Below, one piece after another: positions 25,061 through 34,548 of a stretch of DNA of 64,000 nt (position 1 is its first letter; each line of letters begins with the position of its first letter). This DNA is from Mesodorylaimus sp. YZB2_4 (Eukaryota > Nematoda > Enoplea > Dorylaimida > Dorylaimidae): NCBI GenBank assembly GCA_030248295.1, contig JASANH010000433.1, positions 310,001 to 374,000 of the forward strand. Direction: 5' to 3'. The translations under genes were made by a program, and so were the position numbers. The notes under the pieces are model-generated. The model did not search any database and was not told the DNA's origin. It saw only the letters and a list, made by a program, of their open reading frames with translations.

Positions 25061-25205
25061 TCCTCAGCAAAATGTCCTGAGCAAAATATCCTGTAGCAAA
25101 ATGTCCTAGGATAAAATGTCCTCATAATTAATGTCCTGGACATAATATCCTCAACAAAATGACCTGGCATGAGATGGATGTCCTGCACAATGGGCATTGT
25201 TCTCG
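25045..25205. repeat. Array of about nine ATGTCCT units
   Basis: Units of 14-20 nt with the core aaaatgtcct (variants aatatcct, aatgacct) repeat along about 150 bp next to the MULE remnants. On the minus strand the core reads AGGACATTTTG. Confidence 0.85.
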
Positions 25206-25445
25206 TCACTCAAAGGAGGTCGGTTTTACATTCCATGGTCAATCGCAGTCTTGGAAAGACTTTGATTTTTAGCGAATTTCTTGGCGCATAGTGCAGGAAC
25301 GAGCGACTTATCGGCTTACATCTCGAAAAAAATGCCTCTCGAATTTTTAAAAAGCAACAAAGCGAAGAGCCAACTCAAGGTTGAAGGCCATTTATTTGGG
25401 TTCCATTTGAGATTATCAAACGGCAACCACTCCTGGTGTTATGGT

Positions 25446-25693
25446 TGTTGTTTGTGAGAGTGCGACAGCTCTTCTTCGCGCTCGTACCGGTGGTTGCGGG
25501 CTGATCTTACAAGCGAGCGAGCCAAGGTCTTCACTAGCCCAAGCCTGGTAGAAAGGCTTATTCCTGCAGAGTATCGATCACTAAGATCCCGATTTTCAAC
25601 AAACCCCTCAGGCGTCTTTGCTGCTGGTGCGTGCAACTGCTCTGTGCAATGATACACTAGCCTGGATGCTGGTCGAATGCACCCGGTCCTATG
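25446..25693 (-). repeat. Repeat C, copy 2 (inverted to copy 1)
   Basis: The minus strand matches 20210-20490 block by block with small indels. The 133-codon minus-strand frame across it has no protein signature and is presumed fortuitous. Confidence 0.75.
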
Positions 25694-26109
25694 ATGCCTA
25701 CGCTTACGAGCAGTTCCACAGTCGGCGGCGCAGTAAAGTCTTCTGTCAACACCAGAGGATCCTTTACGAAGCACGACAATGCACGACGACGTCTTCACAG
25801 TCCTAGATCTTACCCACAGACAAATCCGCAGACAAACCAAGTACCTGCCCTGGAGTCAACTCCTGGACTCTTCCAGTATGAACCGAAGGGAGCGGCGACC
25901 GCAGAGGCCCTTTGAGAGTATGCTAATCGAATTCCCTGGCTGGCGCCTGGCCTGCCCCACAGTTCCGCCAGTAAGGTGGACCACATGGAGGGGTGGCTTC
26001 CCCCGAAGGGAGAGCTCCGATCTCTCCAGGCGGCCTGCTCTTATTCCGCCCTGGCTCCTCCTCACCGAGCCAACTGCCCAAGGCACACCCCCAAGAACTC
26101 CAGGCGCCC

Positions 26110-26915
26110 CCAAGCGGCAATTGTCACAACACTGGAAATGCGTTTTTACACAAAAACGGGATGCTTAGCAAAAAGTGCATACGGATCCAATCGACGAAAA
26201 TATTATCAGCGTTTCGGAGGGTGGTCACAACCATACGGCAAGTGCGGCAAAGCTGCAAGCAAAACTGGTGGTCAATAATCTTCGAGAACGTGCCCGAGAA
26301 TCTCAAGAAGCCCCTTCGCAAGTTATCGCTGCTGTCACAGCTGGTATGCAGCATTATATACTGCAGGGTTACAAGAGTTATCTACATGAACTCGATTTCC
26401 TTAGGTCCAAGTCAAGCCACTGCTGCTCAAATGCCGTCCATGAGCAGCATGAAGAGAACAACACGACGTGTGCCTTAGCGAGAAAATGCTCCAACTCCTT
26501 TTCTTTATCGCTACGATTTGGAGATCTCTGCGCAATATGCGACAACGTTGGCAGGGGAATTATTTTTGCTATTTGACAGCGGACTAGCTCAGGATCGAAT
26601 TATCGTCTTTGGAACGGCCAACAATCTGGAGATGATCTCCTAGAGCCAACACTGGTTTTGCGATGGTACGTTCAAAACGGCGCCTCCACTGCTCCACCAG
26701 CTGTATGCGGTACATGGCTTGAAGTATGTATCCAGACAATATTTTGATCCCAACTTTTCTAAACTCAAAACAGTGCTTTTGCTCCTGTGTTTTCGAAATG
26801 GATACGAGCTTGAGATGCGTTTCGCCATTTCCGTTACCACGATGCCTTGGTCAACCATGGAGCCTTCCACAAGCAGCAAGAAAACAAACGGCCCCTGTTG
26901 GAGAAGGAAGGACAA
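26110..26915 (+). pseudogene. FLYWCH/Mutator-like transposase, degraded
   Basis: The 5' part has a FLYWCH-finger end (WKCVFTQK ... GGHNHT), then NLRERARESQEAPSQVI, the usual linker before MULE transposases. A later frame reads RIIVFGTANNLEMIS, an in-frame TAG near 26640, and then SQHWFCDGTFKTAP, the conserved block around the first catalytic Asp. LYAVHGL follows. Frameshifts separate the pieces, so it is inactive. The strand is opposite to the fragments at 24.5-25.1 kb. Confidence 0.8.
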
Positions 26916-26960
26916 CAACCAAAGCGTCCAAAGAGCTTGGATCCAGTTCAGTCACGCTTA

Positions 26961-27127
26961 CCGGCCTCGTGGCCTGGTGGTTTAGGCGTGTGCCTTTCAA
27001 GCCAGGTGCGCAGTTACGGGCGAGTGTTCGACTCGCGGGCCGGTAAATCGTTTCGTATGTAAAGTGTCCCTTCACCCTCGAGTGCGCATAAGCGTTTGGA
27101 GATGTGGTAAAACATGAACATGAGCAT
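26961..27127 (+). repeat. SINE-A copy
   Basis: Near full-length: ccggcctcgtggcctggtgg (box A), GTGTTCGACTCGCGG (box B), and tail gtcccttcaccctcgagtgcgca ending tggtaaaacatgaac. It abuts the 3' end of the MULE pseudogene. Confidence 0.85.
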
Positions 27128-27540
27128 CAGACTTTCCGAATGGATCAGCCTCAGCTAAGGCATTGCTAGACATCAAAAGTCTATCTTGGCAAGGTGAAGT
27201 TTCGAATAAGGTTAAAGAATCAAAAGTCAATTCTCAAAGCGAACGCCAGCGGAAAATCAAATAAGTGTCAATAAACAAAAAGATCCGAAGCCAGTGCATA
27301 ATCGACAAGACGACGAAGTCAACACGAGTGTCAGCATTCACGCTCCATTGCCATTCGCTTTGACGGCCAATCGGATGAAAGTATTTTTGTCACCGTTATC
27401 ACTGTGGCTATGTCCAATGTGTATCGCCGCCTCGACTAACGATAAGAAGGATGCCTGGATATTCAAGAATTCGGTTGGTGAATTTCATTTGGTGTAATTG
27501 CTGTTATGCGCTAATTCGCCCTTCGAAGTATATAATAAAG
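27128..27540 (+). other. Unassigned sequence left of the Polinton ATPase
   Basis: A 67-codon frame at 27294-27497 has no recognised motif. It may belong to the Polinton or to flanking DNA; I could not find a terminal inverted repeat that would mark the element edge. Confidence 0.3.
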
Positions 27541-27572
27541 CGTGTACATAAGCTGTATCTCAGTCTTGCAAA

Positions 27573-28276
27573 AATGGAGTTTGAAGCTAGGTGGCGTCAT
27601 CCTTTTTTCGCTGTCATCGCTGGTCCTAGTCAGTCAGGTATTGTGGTAGTGCTTTGACTGGATGCAAATCAGAAAACAAGTACTTGCAGGCAAAAGTACG
27701 TTCGTCAAACGCTTCATCGAAAATCGAGGTCACATGATGCATCCAAAACCTGATGGTGTGGTGTAATGCTACTCACAAGAGCAGCCACTGTACGCATCCT
27801 TGTGTTACGATTTCGAAATCAGGATCACTCGACGCATACCCGACCTGGCTGCCCTGAAGAATAAGCTGGTTATTTTTGACGATACGATGCAGGAGCTAAA
27901 AAGCGATAAAGACATAATTATGCTAACAGCTCGTGGTTGCCATCATTTGCATATTAGCTGCATGCATATTGTGCAGAATGCTTTCTTCGGGGACAGGACG
28001 GCCAGAATCAACAGCCAATACACTGTGCTCCTGAAGAATCCAGCCGACCAAATACAAGTTAGCATTTTAGCTCGTCAAATGTTTCCGGAAAATGTGAAAT
28101 ACTTTCATGAGGCTTTCGAAAACGCGTGTGCCAAACCACATGGTTACCTGCTGATCGACAGTCATCAGGCTACACCGGATGCCTTGCGTCTGAGAACTCA
28201 CATATTTCCCGGCGAGTCGTCAACTGTATACATCCCTATAAATAAGGGGAGCTGGAAATGTACCAGCCAGTTTTGA
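27573..28276 (+). pseudogene. Polinton packaging ATPase remnant
   Basis: It begins RWRHPFFAVIAGPS, the start of Walker A. A GT-AG segment of 52 nt (27638-27689) splits the Walker A motif, and removing it restores the expected GKS reading. An in-frame TAA occurs about 75 nt further on. Walker B is visible as LVIFDD, followed by the sensor-like region with TARGCHHLHIS. The gene would be for A32/FtsK-HerA-like DNA packaging. The stop shows it is not intact. Confidence 0.75.
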
Positions 28277-28295
28277 TTATTGCTATGGTGCACGA

Positions 28296-28742
28296 TGGTT
28301 GCTGCTAGTCGACTGCGGCGTACTTTTAACATTTCAAAAGGATTTGAAAACGGCAAAATCAGTGAAACGACGCAAATCACTGAAGTCGGCTTATAAGGAC
28401 CTAATACTGTGCTTGTGCGACTGTGCGAACAATATTTTGAAAGGCAATGTTCACTTGAAGCCAAAAGAGAAAAAGAGACTCCGTCGACATGAAACGATTT
28501 TGCGGACATTAGCTGCTGGTGCTGAGAAAGGGAATCTGCAAAAGAAGCGAAAGGTACTTATACATAAAGGTGGTTTCCTGCTTATGATATTGGCACCTGT
28601 GCTGAGTGGCTTGCCTGGCGGATTTCTTGGCAATATGTTCGGTCGGAAATCGGAAGGATGCATGCAAAGAAAATGTAGCTGGTACTTGCTACATCCGATG
28701 CCTTTGCCCAACATATGGTGCCGCCCTCAGTCCCTCAAATGA
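28296..28742 (+). pseudogene. Polinton PX-like basic protein remnant
   Basis: It is strongly basic with KEKKRLRRHE and LRTLAAGAEKG, then KVLIHKGGFLL and a hydrophobic/Gly-rich stretch. This resembles the small PX proteins of Polintons, which look like adenovirus core/minor capsid proteins. The assignment rests on composition, the GGFL motif and gene order. Confidence 0.5.
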
Positions 28743-29385
28743 TCAACTTGGATGGCGAGATTAGACAGATTTTGGACACTCCTAACTTGCCGGCTGATTT
28801 GAAACTCACAAATTATAATCAAGTGCTGCGTCGATATATGAAAATGCACCAGGAATATATGAATTCTCAATATCCACAAGAAGGCAGGACAAGTGCCCTT
28901 GAATCGCCGCCCCGCCGCCAGGAACTCATCAGCAGAGAAGACCAGAAACAGTCGAAAAAGACAGCGAAATTCCTGCATTACCATTCTCAGACAAGTCCAT
29001 CTTGAGCGGTGTGCCTGCAAAGGCGCGAAACACAGCTTCGTTGCTAGTTAATTCCCTGAAGCGGACTATGGAGAGTATCGGATGGACTTTGAAAGGCGAG
29101 ATGATCGTTAATGGTAAAACCATACCCAATAGCAACTTGGTGGATTTGGTGCATGACTTTGATGACTTTGCTCGACTAAGGAGGCGTGCTCCAGCCGAGG
29201 GATCTGAGGAGCTAGCAAAAAATCGTGCTGCCGAAAATTTACTGGATAATTCTGCTGCATTTTCCAATGTTGGGGCTTTGTATAACGAAGCTAGACGGCA
29301 ATTGCCCGATCTGCGAAGACGTGATATCGAAGAGTGGTTGAGTAAACAAGAAGCCTACAGTACACTTTGCATAAGCCGGCTCTGA
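28739..29385 (+). pseudogene. Polinton structural-protein remnant next to the integrase
   Basis: Two overlapping frames (28715-29005 and 29002-29385) cover one gene. The recognisable block is WTLKGEMIVNGKTIPNSNLV followed by DLVHDF, a signature of the conserved Polinton PY protein. The +1 switch between frames near 29002 is a frameshift. Confidence 0.5.
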
Positions 29386-30150
29386 AAAGATTTATCCGTA
29401 ATCCCACTGTTGTGGGTGGCATCGACGATCAATGGCAGCTGGACCTGGCAGATTTATCCATGCTAAAGAAACACAACGACGGCTATCCGTACCTTTTGCA
29501 GTGCATAGACGTATTCTCTCGCTTCGCCTGGTCAGTTCCCATGAAGCGGAAGACGTGTGCTGAGACTGCAGACGCATTCGAACAGATTTTGCTAACAAGC
29601 AATGGTCGGAAGCCTGTTGTTGTCTCGAGTGATGCTGGAGAAGAATTTTTGGGAAAGGAATTCCAGGATCTACTTAAACGCAACGGGATTTATAATTTCA
29701 CGTCCACCAGTGACAACAAGTGTCCCTATGTGAAGCGTTATAACCGTACTCTCAAGTCCAGAATGTGGAGGTACTTTACGCATAACAACACCTTCGCTAT
29801 GTTGGAGAACCCCTCACCAAATTAGTTGAAGCCTACAACCATTCTTTTCACCGAATCATAAAATGTAGTCCGGTTAATATCACAGAAGAAACTGAGCACT
29901 CATTCAAATGGGTTTGCGGCAGTGGCAAGCCAGAAAGTTTGCTCCATTTAAGATTAACATTGGTGACAAAATCCGTTTAAGTAAATCTAAAGGCACTCGT
30001 TTTTGAGAAGGGTTACTTGTCAAATTATACCCGTAAAATTCTCGAAATTTTTTATCGAGCTGCAAGACCTACCTGTCTGCCCGTCTACAAAGTCAAAGAT
30101 GCGGCGGGGGAAGTAAAAGGTATAAGAGCAACTCGCTTCTTGTTCTAGTT
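29279..30150 (+). pseudogene. Polinton retroviral-like integrase remnant
   Basis: An N-terminal LPDLRRRDIEEWLSKQ precedes a shift at about 29380. The core has WQLDLADLS (first catalytic Asp), YPYLLQCIDVFSRFAW, then VVVSSDAGEEFLGKEF (second Asp in SDAGEEF) and the RYNRTLKSRMWRYF region. The usual catalytic Glu position (normally VERFNRTLK) reads VKRYNRTLK, a missing key residue. A C-terminal SH3-like/chromo region is recognisable around 29960-30110 with interruptions. Confidence 0.8.
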
Positions 30151-30559
30151 TCTCGAGAACTTTTTGTTTAGGTGTGTTTTATGAACACCATAAGCAAGCT
30201 TATGTTTCCCACGCTTCGATTTGACGAAACTGTACGCCATGGGGACGCAACAGGGTATTTCTGTTGGTTCGACAATCCGACAATATCGGCTGAATTGATA
30301 TCACTATCAGTTCAAGCCTCCAGCGGACAAAATAGATCCCATTGCAAGACCGCACAAGCAGGTATTAGAATGAGACTGACAAAAATAGACACAGAAGAAA
30401 AACGGCAATCATTTTTGAACAAATGGATGTAAAGAGAAGGAATTGCACTGAGACCATAAAGGATGATGAAAAATTCAGGGTTAAGAGCGTTAGCCTGGCT
30501 TCTCCTGAACAGGCTCCCGATACTTCCTGATTACCTTTTAGTATGCAATCTAAACTAAC

Positions 30560-31311
30560 TTCTAATTTTAGCTTCTGCGGAAAATTCGGGCAACGAAGCA
30601 AGCTGCCTAAATCTAAGTACTTCACGCAAGCAGCAGCCTTTTTCAATTGGTATTCGATCCTTCTATATGCACCAAGACAGTGCGCATTGTCAATGACAAA
30701 ATGGTCAATGTTCAGTACGATATTCAAGACGAATTTGTGGAAGTTCTAGCCAACACAAACACGGTCATCGCGGCATATCTACGTAGTTATACGACGGCCC
30801 AAGCTCGGTTAAAAATGGGCAGTTACATTGAAAACCTGCTCGGTTCGTGCTCTACTTTGACACGGACTCAATCATTTATCTTGATCGCCCCAGTGACATT
30901 TATAGCCCAGCGGTTGGAAATTTCCAGGGTAACTTGTGCTTTTCCTATATATATCCTACTTGGCTGCTTTTTTATGCGACCAATAATCCAGGTGAGATGA
31001 CTGATGACCTTGAAAAAGATTATGGCGTAGGTAGTTGGTTAACCGAGTTTGTTAGCGGCGGGCCGAAGCATTACGCCTATAAAGTTTGGAGCCCAAGAGA
31101 AAAGAAAATAAAGATCAGTATCAAGGTGAAAGGATTCAAAATCACGAACGATGTTGCTGCCGACATCAATTTCGAAAATTTGCGGAACAAGGTTCAGGTG
31201 TTCGTCAACGAAAAAGACAGGCAAGAAAGAGTGATTCGCATACAACGCATCGAACGGAATCAGCAACGCCAAGTCGTGGGTCAGACTGGTGTCTTTATTA
31301 ATCCAATTTAA
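30560..31311 (+). pseudogene. Protein-primed DNA polymerase B C-terminal remnant
   Basis: The palm motif C core DTDS is visible (FDTDSIIYL, about 30855-30880). A frameshifted stretch follows, then MTDDLEKDYGVG and FVSGGPKHYAYKV, the conserved thumb-side block of pPolB. The frame ends at a TAA at 31309-31311. The exonuclease and motif A regions are missing or unrecognisable. Confidence 0.8.
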
Positions 31312-31389
31312 ACGGAGTGTGTTAACGCGATGTTTTGTTATTTGTTTGATCTCATACAGCACATAAATCTAATCGATAGTAAACAAGTA

Positions 31390-32451
31390 CAGTCGACTCC
31401 ACTTAATTGCATATCGGATAATCGCATAAATCGCTTTATTGCATAACATTTTTAAGTCCTAATTCTTTTCCTATACCCGCTATGTGAAAAATCTTCGCAT
31501 AATTGAATATCGGATAAACGCATAGCCTTTAACAGAACGACGCATATGCTACATATGCATCTGCCATCGAATAATTGCATAGCGCATCGGATATTCGAAT
31601 AACGAGCTTCTCAGTTTTCCCACGGTTCCAGTCTCAGATTAGATTAGATTAGAAAATCGACGCCGTCATTTAGTAGTAACATTCATTGTCAATTCCAGTG
31701 CTTTTCTGGAAGGTCGATCTTTGCGTTTGCCATGGCGGCATCGACCAGTCAAATTCATAGTTCAAAAAAACGCAAGGATTTAAGTTTGAAAAAAAATATG
31801 AGGTTATTGATAAGTCTGAACAACGATTGAGTCAAGCTGAAATCGCGAAACAGTTTGGAATATCCCAATCCCTCGTCAGTCGGATCATTGGCAATAAGCA
31901 AACCTTGCTGGAACAATGGCAGCAAAATTCCAATTTGAATCGAAAAAGGCAAGGAACTGGAAAGCATGATCAAGTTGATGATGCAGTATTTGATTGGTTT
32001 ACCAGAGAACGGTCACGAAACACTCCAATTAATGGACCGCTTCTCAAAGAGAAAGCGCGGGAAATTGCTGATCATTTGAGAATTACACTCATAAGTCAGT
32101 GAATTATTGGAGGGATGGCTCATTCGATGGAAGCAACGATACAATATTAGCTGGAAAAAAATCATTCGATGAAAAAACGATGCTGACTCGTATGCAGCGC
32201 GTCATTGGATTGATGAAGTTTTCCCAAATTTGATTCAAGATTATTAGTAGTGGTCATTGAGAGTTTTTGCGAAAATACTGAATTAAGCATAATGTGCTTG
32301 AGCAAGCCGAGCTAGCTTTCATCGCTTAGTCGAATAACTCATCCATATATGCATATTATGCAAATATCCGATGTTTCGGATAAAGGAATAAACCGCTTAA
32401 TTGCACATAAAATTTTGGTCTGGAGGCTATGCAATTAAGCGGAGTTGACTG
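31390..32451. mobile_element. Internally deleted pogo/Tigger DNA transposon
   Basis: Terminal inverted repeats are CAGTCGACTCCACTTAATTG at the left and the complement of CAGTCAACTCCGCTTAATTG at the right, flanked by TA on both sides (31388-31389 and 32452-32453). Further sub-terminal repeats of 'attgcata' occur. Inside, 31770-32100 (+) encodes the N-terminal helix-turn-helix of a CENP-B/Tigger transposase (QAEIAKQFGISQSLVSRII). The catalytic DDE part is lacking apart from short traces after 32100. Confidence 0.9.
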
Positions 32452-32453
32452 TA

Positions 32454-33443
32454 TTTGCAAATTTTAACTGCCTGGACGAATAAACAAGCCTTGGGGATGT
32501 TAAATCATGCAGTCCTTCAATACTGTGCATACTGTATGTAAGCGAGCGGCGCCCGTTTGACCATGTTTACGCTATATATTAACTGGTGCTCCACCTTCTC
32601 CACACTTTCCTCACAGTACGGCCTTCATAGTCTGCATATCCGTATGATTCTGCGCACTTGCTTTGCATTCGAGCAAGTGGTTGGTAAAATCGATTAGAAC
32701 TCCGTGTCTTATGACTAAGCCACTGATTTCTCAAATGTGCCAAAGGCATATTTGAAGTAAGATTAGCAAAATTCTGTAAGCCGCTGTGCTCAAGGAAAAC
32801 GGCTGATGCCGTATGATCGCCTCACCATGTAGTTGATGGCGGCGTTTGCCATCTGCCACGGGGGGGGGGGGGGGTGCTTTCCACGATTCGGATGGCGTTG
32901 TTGAATGGGATGCTCTACTAGTCGTAAATTGCATCAAATAAGGGAGCTCATAAGCAGCACAAAAGAACACACATGAGAACCGACATGATAAGGCAAGAGC
33001 GAAACAGATAAGATAAGACAAGTTTGAAATCACACCCAGGATGTAAACGACGAATACACGACCTCTATGTGTGTGCGTAAGACAGGCTATCCACGGAGAA
33101 CTTCCTTTTCAGGAACGACTAGGAAACTTTGGCCTCCAAACTCTGCACGTCCCTTCCAGCATTGGCTACTAACGAGACACCACCATGGCAGCGCGGTGGT
33201 ACACAGGTGCTCCTAACATAATCAACTGCAAGGTACAGTAGTCCGTGCTATCGGGAGAAGGCATTCAGCCTACCTATACAGGGACATCAGCCATACCCGT
33301 GATCGATGTCACTGCGCAATTAAGAGCATTTAATTCGTCAGCAAAGAGCCAGAGATGGTTAAAAATGAACAAAAAAGATAACGTAAATCCTTATTGCATA
33401 GATATTTTATGGAAAATGAACACATCCCTATGGAATTTGGCAT
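32454..33443. other. No gene recognised; contains a 15-G run
   Basis: A homopolymer of about 15 G lies at 32860-32874. No coding signal was found. The right end leads into the polyA signal of the gene at 33515-34078. Confidence 0.4.
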
Positions 33444-33449
33444 TTTATT
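33444..33449 (-). terminator. Polyadenylation signal AATAAA
   Basis: Minus-strand AATAAA lies 65 nt downstream of the TGA/stop side of the 187-codon gene, a normal spacing for a short 3' untranslated region. Confidence 0.7.
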
Positions 33450-33514
33450 GAACATATTTTCATCATTCCTCAACTGAATTTTTTCGTAATTCTAAATCAA
33501 TTTCATTATCTACT

Positions 33515-34078
33515 TCACCTTTTTTTGTCCTTAGTCTTTGTTACTTCCCGCCACTCTGCATCCTCGGGTAAGTGAAAATTGGTTTCAGAAACTAAAAAAA
33601 TTGAAACCCACGTCTCTTTTGATATTAAGCCGCTGCATTCGCCTTTTTCGTTGACACAAAAATATTCGTTTTTGTGAGGATCCAATTCCCCCTGCGTATC
33701 CTTCATTTCAGCTCTATTTTTGGGAATGCAAGCAATCTTAATATTGTTGCTAAGTTTTGAGGCCAGATACCAACGATAATCGGCCAGATTAGGCATCATG
33801 TCTAGCTTGAGGACAATCATTTGATGTTTGCCAAGTGCTTCTCCCATTGGGTAACAGGATGTCTTCGGCACGTCATCTCGGATCATAAACCACACACCTT
33901 TAAGATCTTGGTGTTTCGCTAAAAAACCATCATACTTGTTTGACTTTGAAGGGAATGGTCTCAGCCCATCGTTTACTATCAGACTTTTCGTTTCCTCCGA
34001 CTCTGTCACGTGACAAAAGAATACCGAATCAGGAATAGTTAGCAGAGCGAAATCATCTTCAAGTTTTGCCATCGCCAT
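33515..34078 (-). CDS. Intact single-exon protein of unknown family, ART-like N-terminus possible
   Basis: A single open frame of 187 codons with no intron. I do not recognise the family. The N-terminal half has FFCHVTESEET (His 23), NDGLRP (38-41), then GVWF (61-64), and a hydrophobic strand MIVLKLDMM. This His...GL...GV-F layout resembles small ADP-ribosyltransferase/KptA-like folds, where the His sits at the NAD-binding strand; this is inference only. The C-terminal half is polar with CVNEKGECSGL and a lysine-rich tail (KTKDKK). There is no signal peptide or membrane segment, so it is probably cytosolic. It has a TATA box 55 nt upstream and AATAAA 65 nt downstream, so it looks like a complete compact gene. 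It sits alone among transposons, possibly recently transferred or retroposed. Confidence 0.7.
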   Translation of the reverse strand: MAMAKLEDDFALLTIPDSVFFCHVTESEETKSLIVNDGLRPFPSKSNKYDGFLAKHQDLKGVWFMIRDDVPKTSCYPMGEALGKHQMIVLKLDMMPNLADYRWYLASKLSNNIKIACIPKNRAEMKDTQGELDPHKNEYFCVNEKGECSGLISKETWVSIFLVSETNFHLPEDAEWREVTKTKDKKR

Positions 34079-34132
34079 TGTTTGACTCCTTTTTTAGATT
34101 TCAACACAACTAAGCGAGCGAATCTGCCGGGC

Positions 34133-34141
34133 TTATATATA
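34133..34141 (-). promoter_or_regulatory. TATA box of the 187-residue gene
   Basis: TATATATAA on the minus strand lies 55 nt upstream of the ATG at 34078, which would place the start site about 25 nt upstream of the ATG. No other gene in the window has such a clear TATA element. Confidence 0.65.
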
Positions 34142-34548
34142 CCTGCAGCCTAAGGGGACGCATTGCGCGTACCGTATCGTGTGACTGATCGTGAGTCACG
34201 CTCGTCATCGCGCCTGACGAGCATCGAACTAATTTTCTTTCACAATCTTGCTTTCACGCTCGCTTTTCATAAAAAAATTTCAGGCTAGTGTGCAGGGCGG
34301 TTTTTGACGGACTGCACTACAAACAATTTATCGCCAACAATTGCTGCGAAGCCTGGGGTTATCTATGCCATTGTTGATAGCAAATTTGATGCGTCATACC
34401 CGCCATTTCACGGGATGAGTCAGTCCGACGGGGCATTGGCGCAGTAGTGATGCTCACGGCGTAACTTACGGCTTATATGGTGAGCCCTTTGTCGTATTCG
34501 TGCTCCTGAATACAGAATAAAGAACGTCAAATTTAGCAAGGAAAGGTA
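34142..34548. other. No gene recognised
   Basis: Includes a small inverted motif gatcgtgagtcacgctcgtc near 34190. It may be the upstream regulatory region of the adjacent minus-strand gene. Confidence 0.3.

Larger units (their letters stand above)
27541..31320 (+). mobile_element. Decayed Polinton/Maverick element
   Basis: Five hallmark gene remnants lie in the same orientation: packaging-type ATPase, a small basic capsid-associated (PX-like) protein, a second structural protein, a retroviral-type integrase and the C-terminal part of a protein-primed DNA polymerase B. Each carries frameshifts, stops or truncation. I did not find capsid or protease genes, or the terminal repeats; the polymerase lacks most of its N-terminal part. 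The boundaries given are those of recognisable coding remnants. Confidence 0.85.

Noticed and set aside
26175-26576. Treating this 133-codon frame as a stand-alone gene
   Set aside because: Its GGHNHT and RERARESQEAP blocks belong to a FLYWCH/MULE transposase that is frameshifted on both sides.
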